From: JAKPCT01 sp029553165
GTDB lineage: Bacteria; Bacillota; UBA4882; UBA8346
Direction of reading: 5' to 3'
Length of the DNA: 64,000 nt
NCBI GenBank assembly: GCA_035359995.1
Contig: DAORZT010000005.1
Coordinates: 1-64,000, forward strand
Shown here: piece by piece, positions 55,195 to 63,231 of the stretch
Position numbering within the stretch: the stretch's first letter is position 1
Layout of the letters: each line of letters opens with the position of its first letter
Notes under the pieces: model-generated
Databases searched by the model: none
Seen by the model: only the letters and a program-made list of their open reading frames with translations
What the model was told of the DNA's origin: nothing
Made by a program: the position numbers and the translations under genes

Positions 55195-55306
55195 TAGTAG
55201 TTTCCCTCCTGTAGTTATTTAACATACTATGAGGGACCACAATGACTTATAACATAATACTTTTAGCTTTAAATTCCAATTAAAAAGCCCGGACAGCAAA
55301 TTTTAA

Positions 55307-55345
55307 ATAAAAAATGAACTGCTCCAAAACTCATCTTGGAGCAGT
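55307..55345 (-). terminator. Terminator of mazEF
   Basis: ACTGCTCCAA/TTGGAGCAGT, 10 bp with an 8-base loop, followed on the minus strand by TCATTTTTT, ten bases past the mazF stop. Confidence 0.88.
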
Positions 55346-55355
55346 CCTTCCTAAA

Positions 55356-55703
55356 TTATAAATCTTTTAATCCGATGCTGATTTCTAAAGCCTGATTAAC
55401 TTTGTCCATGATCTCTTCATCTAAATGGTCAATTTTCTCTTTCAACCTTTGTTTATCGATAGTACGCAACTGCTCCAAGAGGATTACCGAGTCCTTTTCC
55501 AAACGGTAACGTGCGGCACTGACCTCAATATGAGTCGGTAATTTGGCGCGTTTAATCCTGGATGTGATGGCTGCAACAATTGTAGTAGGACTATAAGTGT
55601 TTCCAACATCATTTTGAATAATCAGTACCGGTCTTTGACCGCCTTGTTCCGAGCCAACAACCGGGTTTAAGTTCGCATAATAAATGTCTCCGCGACGGAT
55701 CAA
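55356..55703 (-). CDS. mazF: MazF/NdoA-type mRNA interferase toxin
   Basis: 115 residues, almost the length of B. subtilis NdoA. MIRRGDIYYANLNPVVGSEQGGQRPVL (residues 1-27) and TTIVAAITSRIKRAKLPTHIEV carry the catalytic Arg and Thr. It cuts single-stranded RNA at short sites such as UACAU in B. subtilis. It starts 3 bases after the antitoxin gene. No alr gene precedes the pair, unlike in Bacillus. Confidence 0.95.
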   Translation of the reverse strand: MIRRGDIYYANLNPVVGSEQGGQRPVLIIQNDVGNTYSPTTIVAAITSRIKRAKLPTHIEVSAARYRLEKDSVILLEQLRTIDKQRLKEKIDHLDEEIMDKVNQALEISIGLKDL

Positions 55704-55706
55704 AAT

Positions 55707-55982
55707 TTATTCCCTCTTTACCAGATAATTTTCATAGTCTTCAAAGTCTCGGGAATCCTCTTCTAATCCATCTTCGGCCAGCATGAGGTTGATTCTTCCC
55801 ATTCTTTGATAGCCGGCTCGACATCGCTCCAATCGTTCCTGACGACGCCTTTCTTCAATCAGTCGCAGCATCGCTTCACGAACAAAAGCACTGCGGTTCC
55901 CCGTTTCCCGGCGGACAATTCCATCCACCTCTTGGAGGAGACTATCGGGCAAACTGACCATTATTCTTTTAGCCTGCGCCAT
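55707..55982 (-). CDS. mazE: MazE/NdoAI-type ribbon-helix-helix antitoxin
   Basis: 91 residues. The N-terminal ribbon-helix-helix is RIMVSLPDSLLQEVDGIVRRETGNRSAFVREAMLRLIEERR (about 7-47) and the acidic C-terminal tail (EDGLEEDSRDFEDYEN) should wrap the toxin. ATG at 55982 with GGAGG 7 bases ahead. Confidence 0.93.
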   Translation of the reverse strand: MAQAKRIMVSLPDSLLQEVDGIVRRETGNRSAFVREAMLRLIEERRRQERLERCRAGYQRMGRINLMLAEDGLEEDSRDFEDYENYLVKRE

Positions 55983-56136
55983 CAATCCACCTCCAGGACA
56001 ACTTTGAGAAATAAATCTCTATCTTTATTATATACAGTTTTCTAAATTTCAGTCAAATGGGAACCCCTCAGAGTTATTTTACAAAAAATCATGGGGATAT
56101 GAGACTTCAGTAATTGCGCCTAAAAATTTTAATCTA

Positions 56137-56799
56137 TTAAATTTGGTAGTCCTCACGAAAATAAATTACCAGTAATATTCCTGAATCAATGCTGACCTTG
56201 GCCGGTTTCCCGGTAAATTGATTATGGATCCCCCGCGAATGTTTGAAATAAAGGGTTTCACCGATTAATGGGAAGGCTAAATTGGTAGTAGTAACTCCCA
56301 TAACTTCAGGAGTAAGTGGGACCAATGACACAGCCCAGCCCTGACGCGGTTCGATGGCCGCCGATTGGTCAATAACAAACATCTCATGGTGGTAATCAAT
56401 CAATGTAGCCCGCACTCCTTTTTCGAGTGCGTTAACCAATAGCCCGATATTTGCCAGGCAATGGTCCAATCTGGCTCCCAGCCCGCCAACAATTCGAACT
56501 TCTTTTGCCCCCAGAGTAATCGCATGTCCTAATGCCAATTCCAGATCAGTATAATCTTTGTTGGCAGGATATTTAAACACTTCCGTCCCCTGACTGATCA
56601 ATTGTTCCAGGGTTGATTGGGGTAATGAATCAAAATCCCCAATTAAATAATCGGGCTTCTTCTCCAGGTTCAATAATATTTTTCCGCCTGAATCAACCGC
56701 TATAATGAGATTAGGTTTTTTAGAGAGTTCCGCCTCCAGCACTTCCGTCTCAATTGGACCCCCGGCGACGATCAATACCTTTTTGTTAAACTGGTTCAT
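56137..56799 (-). CDS. thiN: Thiamine pyrophosphokinase
   Basis: 220 residues. IAVDSGGKILL, YLIGDFDSLP, KYPANKDYTDLELAL and GGLGARLDHCLANIGLL are the ThiN motifs. It makes thiamine diphosphate from thiamine and ATP. The ATG at 56799 with GAGG 9 bases ahead is preferred to an earlier in-frame start. It stands alone. Confidence 0.95.
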   Translation of the reverse strand: MNQFNKKVLIVAGGPIETEVLEAELSKKPNLIIAVDSGGKILLNLEKKPDYLIGDFDSLPQSTLEQLISQGTEVFKYPANKDYTDLELALGHAITLGAKEVRIVGGLGARLDHCLANIGLLVNALEKGVRATLIDYHHEMFVIDQSAAIEPRQGWAVSLVPLTPEVMGVTTTNLAFPLIGETLYFKHSRGIHNQFTGKPAKVSIDSGILLVIYFREDYQI

Positions 56800-56859
56800 C
56801 TTCGCGTTCCTCTTCAACTCCAACTGTGAAATAAATCAACTCGCATTCAAATTTTAAAA

Positions 56860-56885
56860 AAACACGACCTTTTGGGTCGTGTTTT
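56860..56885 (-). terminator. Terminator of the rplM-rpsI operon
   Basis: AACACGACC/GGTCGTGTT, 9 bp with a short loop, with T-runs on both strands, 17 bases past the rpsI stop. Confidence 0.88.
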
Positions 56886-56900
56886 TGACTGATTTGATAA

Positions 56901-57314
56901 TTAACGTTTTGAGAATTGTGGAGCTTTTCTTGCTTTTTTAAGACCGTATTTACGACGTTCTTTCATTCTGGGGTCACGGGTCAAAAGACCGGCTTTCTTC
57001 AATGGTGCACGGAACTCATCAGCCACTTTTAATAATGCTCTGGCAATACCATGTCTGACTGCTCCCGCTTGACCGGATTTACCGCCACCATGAACACTGG
57101 CGTAAATATCATATTTATCATTTGTATTAGTAATGGCTAAAGGTTGTTTGACAACAATTTCCAAAACTTTACGACCAAAATATTCATCAACTGGTTTACC
57201 GTTAACGATAATATTTCCTTGTCCGGAAAAAACTCTTACTTTAGCAACGGCACATTTTCTTCTGCCGGTACCATAATATGCTGCATTTTTAGTTGTTTTC
57301 TTTGCTCTTGGCAT
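56901..57314 (-). CDS. rpsI: Ribosomal protein S9
   Basis: 137 residues. YYGTGRRKCAVAKVRVFSG, VHGGGKSGQAGAVRHGIARALL and the ending KKARKAPQFSKR are S9. It directly follows rplM by 17 bases. Confidence 0.98.
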   Translation of the reverse strand: MPRAKKTTKNAAYYGTGRRKCAVAKVRVFSGQGNIIVNGKPVDEYFGRKVLEIVVKQPLAITNTNDKYDIYASVHGGGKSGQAGAVRHGIARALLKVADEFRAPLKKAGLLTRDPRMKERRKYGLKKARKAPQFSKR

Positions 57315-57331
57315 CTTTTCTTCCTCCTTTC

Positions 57332-57766
57332 TTAGGCCTCTATTTCGAGTACTTCAGGTTGTTGAGCTGCGTGTGGGTGCTCATTCCCTCGGTAAACCCG
57401 TAATTTTTTAATCATTTTTCGGCCTAAGCGGTTATGAGGAAGCATTCCCCAAATTGTCTTTGACAACGCATATTCCGGTTTGGTCTTTAAAAGTTGACCA
57501 TATTTGGTCTCTTTTAATCCACCAGGATACAATGAGTGAGTGTAGTGAATCTTGTTCTCCGCTTTTTTGCCGGTCAGTACAACTTTCTCGGCATTAATGA
57601 TGATTACATGATCTCCGCAATCAACATTTGGTGTAAAATTAGGCTTGTGTTTACCCCGTAAGATCGAGGCTACCGTTGAGGCTAAACGACCTAAAGTTTT
57701 ACCTTCAGCATCGATAACGTACCATTTACGCTGAACCTCATCCGGCTTCTGCATGAATGTTTTCAT
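57332..57766 (-). CDS. rplM: Ribosomal protein L13
   Basis: 144 residues from the ATG at 57766 (GGGGGG upstream). KWYVIDAEGKTLGRLAS, DCGDHVIIINAEKVVLTGKK and WGMLPHNRLGRKMIKKLRVY are L13. Transcribed from the promoter at 57865-57893. Confidence 0.98.
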   Translation of the reverse strand: MKTFMQKPDEVQRKWYVIDAEGKTLGRLASTVASILRGKHKPNFTPNVDCGDHVIIINAEKVVLTGKKAENKIHYTHSLYPGGLKETKYGQLLKTKPEYALSKTIWGMLPHNRLGRKMIKKLRVYRGNEHPHAAQQPEVLEIEA

Positions 57767-57832
57767 CAAATTTCCCCCCTGCATAAATGCTGCTAATTCT
57801 CTAATCAAATTAAATTTGTTTAGAGAAAAAGG

Positions 57833-57858
57833 GTCGTACCAATATTAATTTATACGAC
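57833..57858 (-). promoter_or_regulatory. Leader hairpin upstream of rplM
   Basis: On the minus strand GTCGTA and TACGAC pair around a 14-base loop in the 5' untranslated region, followed by CCTTTTTC. It could be an L13 autoregulatory leader or an attenuator; I do not recognise the L13 leader consensus with certainty. Confidence 0.45.
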
Positions 57859-57864
57859 TTTAAA

Positions 57865-57893
57865 ATTATACCAGAATGTTTCAAGAAAGGCAA
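57865..57893 (-). promoter_or_regulatory. Sigma-A promoter of rplM-rpsI
   Basis: On the minus strand TTGCCT, a 17-base spacer and TATAAT, within TCTGGTATAAT, about 100 bases before rplM. Confidence 0.7.
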
Positions 57894-57900
57894 CAATTTT

Positions 57901-58536
57901 TTAATCCCAGGTAGCTTTATGGACAATTCGATAACCATTTTCTTCAATCGCCCGGATTACCTCAGCCGTATTCTGGCCATCCAATCGCAAAACCAACTCG
58001 CCGGACTTGTGATGGAATAAAGCTAATGAAATAATATTAACCCCTTTTGACTTAATTATATCAGTCAGATCGGCGATTGCCCCAATACGATCTTCCAAAT
58101 CAACCGTCAGCCGGACTCCGGTCTGTTTCAATCCCATCAAATCTAAAAAGGCATCAAAGATATCTGATTCGGTAATAATTCCAATCAATTGTCCGTTATC
58201 AACTACCGGCAACGCTCCAACTTCATTGGAACGCATCAATAAAGCGGCTTCTTCTAAAGTTGCTTCCGGGCTTATTGTGAACAGCTGTTTAGCCATTGCA
58301 TCTTTAACTACCAATTTGGAGAGGACATAGTTAAGCTCCCAAACACTTAACGTCGTAGCAGCAGACGGAGTAACCTTCAGCAAATCTTCACGGGTGATAA
58401 TTCCAACCAGTTTTCCGTCTCTTACCACCGGCAACCTGGCCAGATTGTTCTTCCGCATCTGTTCCCCAGCTTCGTTAATCGTTGTATCTTCAGTAGTAAC
58501 AACTAGGTTGGTCGACATAAAATCTTTAACAAACAT
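57901..58536 (-). CDS. CBS-ACT regulatory protein (AcuB-like)
   Basis: 211 residues. Two CBS domains (MFVKDFMSTNLVVTTEDTTINEAGE and VVKDAMAKQLFTISPEATLEEAA) are followed by a C-terminal ACT domain (VDLEDRIGAIADLTDIIKSKGVNIISL). CBS pairs bind adenosyl ligands and ACT binds amino acids. AAGGGAGG precedes the ATG. It lies between thrS and the rplM operon. Target unknown. Confidence 0.92.
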   Translation of the reverse strand: MFVKDFMSTNLVVTTEDTTINEAGEQMRKNNLARLPVVRDGKLVGIITREDLLKVTPSAATTLSVWELNYVLSKLVVKDAMAKQLFTISPEATLEEAALLMRSNEVGALPVVDNGQLIGIITESDIFDAFLDLMGLKQTGVRLTVDLEDRIGAIADLTDIIKSKGVNIISLALFHHKSGELVLRLDGQNTAEVIRAIEENGYRIVHKATWD

Positions 58537-58619
58537 TCTGTTCCCTCCCTTACTTCTTACTAGTTTCTTCGGTAGATCCTACTTATAATTATAGAGTTAA
58601 CTTAAGATAATGAAAATAA

Positions 58620-58647
58620 GAAAATGAGAAATAATTTTCTCATTTTC
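58620..58647 (-). terminator. Terminator of thrS
   Basis: GAAAATGAGAAA pairs with TTTCTCATTTTC (12 bp), and TTATTTTC follows on the minus strand. Confidence 0.75.
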
Positions 58648-58660
58648 AATCATTACTTAG

Positions 58661-60559
58661 TTATTGATGCGCTTTAACCTGGTTTAAAATTCGCTCGATA
58701 AGCTCATTCAGTTGCATTGTACCTAAATCCCCATCTTTTCTGGAGCGGACTGCTACTGTACCAGTCTCAACTTCCCGCTCACCAATAACAAGCATATAAG
58801 GGATCTTTTGCAACTGAGCCTCTCTGATCTTATACCCAATCTTCTCATTGCGCAGATCAAGCTCAACCCGGATACCTTGATCCTCCAATTGTTTTTCAAT
58901 CTCTAACACTCTGGGGTGCTGTGCCTCACTGATCGGTAACAGTTTGACCTGTACCGGCGCTAACCAAGTTGGAAATGCTCCGGCATAATGCTCCGTCAAA
59001 ATAGCAATGAACCTTTCAATACTACCAAAGACCACCCGGTGAATCATTACCGGCCGGTGTTTTTCACCATCAGATCCGACATAAGTCAGATCAAACCGTT
59101 CCGGCATTTGGAAGTCAAGTTGGATTGTCCCGCATTGCCAGGTCCTGCCGATCGAATCCTCGAGATGGAAATCAATCTTCGGCCCATAGAAAGCGCCGTC
59201 GCCTTCATTGATTCGATAGTCCATATTGCGGGCATTCAGCGCCTCCTGCAAGGCTTTGGTGGCAGTCTCCCATTGTTCTTCAGTACCCATCGATTTTTCA
59301 GGCCTGGTAGATAACTCAACATGATAATTAAAGCCAAATACTTTATAGAAATCATCGATCAGTTCAATGACACCCAAAACTTCGTCTTTAATCTGATCCG
59401 GAGTCATAAAGATGTGAGCATCATCCTGAGTAAAACACCGAACCCGCATCAAACCGTGCAAAGCCCCTGACAACTCATGCCGGTGGACCAACCCAAGCTC
59501 CGCCATCCGTTGCGGCAGATCTTTATAGGAATGCAACTTACGTTTATAGACCAACATTCCTCCGGGACAGTTCATCGGTTTTACCGCAAAATTACCCTCA
59601 TCAATCTTGGTAAAGTACATATTCTCCTGATAATGATCCCAATGACCGGAACGGTGCCACAGTTCTTCATTTAAAATAATCGGCGTTTTAATCTCCTGGT
59701 AACCCCGTTTGCGGTGTTCCTGGCGCCAATAGTCCTCTAAGATATTCCTTAGGACCATTCCTTTCGGCATAAAAAACGGGAAACCAGGCCCTTCATCTAA
59801 AAGATCATAAAGATCCAACTCCCGGCCCAACTTACGATGGTCGCGCTTCTTCGCCTCTTCCAGCTTGAATAAATACTCATCCAGTGCTTTCTTACTTGGA
59901 AAAGCTGTCCCGTAAATCCGTTGCAACATCTCCCGGGAAGAATCACCGCGCCAGTATGCGCCGGCAATCGACATCAATTTAAACGCTTTTAACCGGCCCG
60001 TACTGGGTAAATGTGGTCCCCGGCAGAGGTCAGTAAATTCACCCTGCTTATAAAATGAGATATTTCCATCTTCTAAGCCTTCGACTAACTCTATTTTATA
60101 CTTCTCGCCTTTACTCCTGAAATAGTCCAAAGCTTCCTGCTTTGGCATTTCATAACGTTCCACCGGAAAATCCGCCGCAATAATCTTGGCCATCTCGGCC
60201 TCGATCTTCTCTAAATCTTCAGGCTTCAGAGACTCCGGCAGGTCAAAATCATAATAGAAGCCATTGTCGATGGCCGGACCAATTGCTAACTTCGTATCAG
60301 GATATAATCGCAATACTGCCTGGGCCATCACGTGCGCCGCAGTATGCCGTAAAACCTCTAACCCTTCCGGATCATCCGTTTTGATTAATCGCAGGGAAAC
60401 TTCTCCATCAAGCTTTTTATTCAGGTCAACTAACTCCTCATTGACCTTAGCGGCAATCACTTCTTTGGCCAATCGTTCACTGATTGATTTAGCGATTTCC
60501 AGCGCCGTTGTTCCGTCTGAATATTCGCGAACACTGTTGTCAGGAAAAATTACTTTCAT
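58661..60559 (-). CDS. thrS: Threonyl-tRNA synthetase
   Basis: 632 residues from the ATG at 60559 (AAGGAG ahead). The domains run TGS (PDNSVREYSDGTTALEIAKS), editing (RHTAAHVMAQAV), class II core (MNCPGGM, RHELSGALHGLMRVR, YVGSDGEKHRPVMIHRVV, with zinc ligands Cys and two His), and the anticodon domain. It charges tRNA-Thr and edits Ser. It is controlled by the T-box at 60600-60840. Confidence 0.98.
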   Translation of the reverse strand: MKVIFPDNSVREYSDGTTALEIAKSISERLAKEVIAAKVNEELVDLNKKLDGEVSLRLIKTDDPEGLEVLRHTAAHVMAQAVLRLYPDTKLAIGPAIDNGFYYDFDLPESLKPEDLEKIEAEMAKIIAADFPVERYEMPKQEALDYFRSKGEKYKIELVEGLEDGNISFYKQGEFTDLCRGPHLPSTGRLKAFKLMSIAGAYWRGDSSREMLQRIYGTAFPSKKALDEYLFKLEEAKKRDHRKLGRELDLYDLLDEGPGFPFFMPKGMVLRNILEDYWRQEHRKRGYQEIKTPIILNEELWHRSGHWDHYQENMYFTKIDEGNFAVKPMNCPGGMLVYKRKLHSYKDLPQRMAELGLVHRHELSGALHGLMRVRCFTQDDAHIFMTPDQIKDEVLGVIELIDDFYKVFGFNYHVELSTRPEKSMGTEEQWETATKALQEALNARNMDYRINEGDGAFYGPKIDFHLEDSIGRTWQCGTIQLDFQMPERFDLTYVGSDGEKHRPVMIHRVVFGSIERFIAILTEHYAGAFPTWLAPVQVKLLPISEAQHPRVLEIEKQLEDQGIRVELDLRNEKIGYKIREAQLQKIPYMLVIGEREVETGTVAVRSRKDGDLGTMQLNELIERILNQVKAHQ

Positions 60560-60599
60560 GATTATCTCCTTCCATATCTTTATAATCTGGTAATCTAAA

Positions 60600-60840
60600 A
60601 TAAAAATAACCCAAATCCCTGGAAGGGACGGGTTATCCGTGGTTCCACCCTTATTGACTGTTACAGTCACAGTCCACTCATTAATAACGATAACGTAGTC
60701 AACGCCGGACTTATGCTTTCGCCTTCGCCCGGAGCATCCGAGGTGGTCTCCCCATCACGTACTGGAGAACTTACAGCAATTGTTCCCCTCTCTGCAAAGC
60801 CGCCAATGGTTCGTTCCTCTTCACTTGCCAAAATTGATAT
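60600..60840 (-). promoter_or_regulatory. T-box leader riboswitch of thrS
   Basis: The T-box sequence AAGGGTGGAACCACGG (minus strand; 60638-60653) is near-canonical. It is followed by a terminator hairpin (AACCC...GGGTT, 60608-60634) with a TTTTTA tail that competes with an antiterminator. The upstream part contains AGAGAGGGGAACA, the Stem I-type sequence, and GGAGACCACC, in which ACC is a plausible Thr specifier. Uncharged tRNA-Thr should favour read-through. Confidence 0.92.
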
Positions 60841-60868
60841 TTTCTACATTATATAACTTCTGCAGCTT

Positions 60869-61417
60869 CTAGTCAACGCTCGGAAATTGATAACGTTTTA
60901 CCAAAGCAACCGCTTTCGCCTCGACCAACTGGTACAACGCAAAACTGTCAAGCATAAACCGGTCCGTAATCTGGATCTTCAACAATTCCGACTCCAATTC
61001 CGGGTCCAACTCGCCCCAAATATGCAGCGAACAATGTGGTACAAATGGATAAGGCGACGCTTTAAATCTAATTTTTGATGCAGCAAGCCGCCGGTGCAGA
61101 TCAATAATCGGCTGGGCTGCTCCGATGGCAAACGAATAGACTAATGAGTTCGGGAACCGAAATACTTTATCCAGATAGATCTCAAACGGAGCAGTCTCCT
61201 GGGCTATCTGCTCCAGCTCGGCAAAGACCAGCTCACTGTCTTGATCCGGTTCAATGGTCCCTAACCCCGATGAACCGGCAACCGTAATTTCAACCGGAAT
61301 ATTCAGCGCCAAATCCGGATCATAAATTGCTCTCAAATCTAATACTTTTTCAGCGACTGTTGGAGGAAGCTCCAATACAATGGCCACATTACTTAAATTT
61401 ATTCCTTGCTGTTTCAT
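60869..61417 (-). CDS. 2H phosphoesterase-like protein (2'-5' RNA ligase family)
   Basis: 182 residues. A second HxS motif is present (VPHCSLHI, His128 and Ser130). The first motif, normally HxT, reads EIT (Glu43, Thr45), so one catalytic histidine is missing. It is therefore probably inactive or has a different reaction. It lies 12 bases after the SWIM gene, in one operon. Confidence 0.72.
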   Translation of the reverse strand: MKQQGINLSNVAIVLELPPTVAEKVLDLRAIYDPDLALNIPVEITVAGSSGLGTIEPDQDSELVFAELEQIAQETAPFEIYLDKVFRFPNSLVYSFAIGAAQPIIDLHRRLAASKIRFKASPYPFVPHCSLHIWGELDPELESELLKIQITDRFMLDSFALYQLVEAKAVALVKRYQFPSVD

Positions 61418-61429
61418 ATTGGTAACCTG

Positions 61430-63052
61430 TTAATTTATTTCGAAGATACTCCTGTATTTCCTGGACAGTTGTCTTTGAACGTCATATCTGGCAATTAAAT
61501 GTTCACTAAAACTCTTCCAGGATTCCGGATCAACATATTGAAGAAAGTACCGCTTTAATCTGATTAATAAATCAATGACCACTTGTTTACCAGTTGTTTG
61601 ACCATCTGCCAGCAGAATCTCGATTAATAAAGTATATAACGGGATTACATCCGAATTCAGATTGGTAAGCAAATACTTGGCAAGCTCTAAGATTAATGCT
61701 TGATCTTCCCGAATAACTTCCAGGTTATTTTGGACCCACTGATAATCAGACTGGTCCAACTTAATCCTCAACCGTAATTGTTGGTTGTTTTGCCTCAATA
61801 AAACTGCATCAACTTTGCGACAATAGTAACGATATTCATCCGGATATCTCCCAATCAGTTCCTTTAAACGCAGGTACTCCTCAAAGCCAGGCTGTTCCTC
61901 AAAATGACGAAAACTCAACGCTGCTGCCTGCTTAAATTCGCCTCGAACCCGGTGAAGCTCAATCAACCGTTCCCGAAAGCCTCTTTTAGCTTGTCCTCTT
62001 TGTTGCTTCAACCCTGTTCGGGCAAGTTGGAAAGCCTGATCATAGTCATGAATACCGATCAAACGATCAATCAACCATAACTGCCCGGCTTCCTCTTTAA
62101 TTATTTCTTTTTGAAGCCACTCTAATGCTTCATCCAGATCAGGTTGTCCCTGCAACAACGCAAGTAGCTCAAATAAGGCGATTTGCACCATTAAATCTGG
62201 TGCGTTTGACTGAGCATCTTGCAACATTAAGCTCAATTGATGCGGATATTTATTAAAATAGCTGACCAAATGCTCTCGGATAACCTCAGAAAAATACCAA
62301 AAAGTCGGATTTAAATAGAGCGTAAAGAGCTCTGCGATAAAATCATTTAGTTCTGCCACTGAATAGTTGGCAATCACTTCTTTAATTAAATTGAGATTAG
62401 AAACTATAATCTCTGTCAATAACTGATTGGGCAAATCATGATAAGTCAAAAACAGACTTCGAATTAATTCCTGAAGGGCGATTAAAGCTTCAGGATCTCC
62501 GGTTTTGAGCTTCGGCTTTAAAATCTCATTGATCTGATTAATTTTAGCCCAATTTGCTTCAATCTCGTCAGGCTTAAATTGTTGTTCTCTAAAGATCGTC
62601 CTGATTAAATTGATAACATCCCGTTTCGAATGTTGAATCTGTTCTGGTGATTGGACTGAGTCAACCCTAACTAATTCTAAAAAGTTGATCGGATTTTTCG
62701 CTACTAGCTTAGTAAAATAGTCTGGCAAATCAGGTGATTCGACCATCTTAATCAAGTCATGCCGTAAGTCGGTAAACAACTCCGGGTTTACCAGCCAGGC
62801 GTAGGCAACTGCTACTAAATGCTTACAAAAATCAGGGTAAGGACAACTACAATTCCAATGTAAGCGTTCCTCTTTAAATTGGAGCGAAGCATGGTAAAAA
62901 CCACCCGAACCAAGTACTTTTCCGGCAATCAGTTCCTCTAAAACACAAGCTGTGACCAGAAAACCTTCTTCATAAAGTGCAACTCCCCGCTCAAAGATTT
63001 CTGAAGCAGCAAGCAGTTGCAGCTCAGCCAGGGAAAAATCTTTTAACTTCAT
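61430..63052 (-). CDS. SWIM zinc-finger protein
   Basis: 540 residues. The SWIM motif is in the N-terminal part (WNCSCPYPDFCKHLVAVAYAW: CxC...CxH). The rest is helical repeat-like (LERL, PELF and so on), resembling TPR-type repeats and related bacterial SWIM proteins of unknown function. It precedes the 2H-type gene. SWIM domains bind nucleic acid or protein. Confidence 0.82.
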   Translation of the reverse strand: MKLKDFSLAELQLLAASEIFERGVALYEEGFLVTACVLEELIAGKVLGSGGFYHASLQFKEERLHWNCSCPYPDFCKHLVAVAYAWLVNPELFTDLRHDLIKMVESPDLPDYFTKLVAKNPINFLELVRVDSVQSPEQIQHSKRDVINLIRTIFREQQFKPDEIEANWAKINQINEILKPKLKTGDPEALIALQELIRSLFLTYHDLPNQLLTEIIVSNLNLIKEVIANYSVAELNDFIAELFTLYLNPTFWYFSEVIREHLVSYFNKYPHQLSLMLQDAQSNAPDLMVQIALFELLALLQGQPDLDEALEWLQKEIIKEEAGQLWLIDRLIGIHDYDQAFQLARTGLKQQRGQAKRGFRERLIELHRVRGEFKQAAALSFRHFEEQPGFEEYLRLKELIGRYPDEYRYYCRKVDAVLLRQNNQQLRLRIKLDQSDYQWVQNNLEVIREDQALILELAKYLLTNLNSDVIPLYTLLIEILLADGQTTGKQVVIDLLIRLKRYFLQYVDPESWKSFSEHLIARYDVQRQLSRKYRSIFEIN

Positions 63053-63073
63053 TCAAACCCACCAACCACCTGG

Positions 63074-63230
63074 TTCTCCACAATATCAACAAGTTATCCA
63101 CAATTTAAGGCCCCATTTTATCAAAATTCGCAAAGTTTTGCACAATATCAACAAATTATCCACAAAAATTGCTGTATATAACTCGGCCTATGATATCAAT
63201 CTTCGTTGCCATTATTCAAAGTTATCCACA
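63074..63230 (+). other. DnaA-box cluster between tsaD and the SWIM gene
   Basis: Three perfect TTATCCACA boxes lie at 63094-63102, 63156-63164 and 63222-63230, and a near-match TTCTCCACA at 63074-63082. All point the same way. Two lie in near-identical 25-base units at 63079-63103 and 63141-63165 (24 of 25 matching, around CAATATCAACAA-TTATCCACAA). The last box ends one base before the tsaD stop codon. The region is 179 bases with no gene. Confidence 0.85.
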
Positions 63231-63231
63231 A

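Noticed and set aside
63074..63230. Chromosome origin (oriC)
   Set aside because: The DnaA boxes are there, but no dnaA, dnaN or clear A/T-rich unwinding element is seen in the window, so I call it only a DnaA-box cluster.
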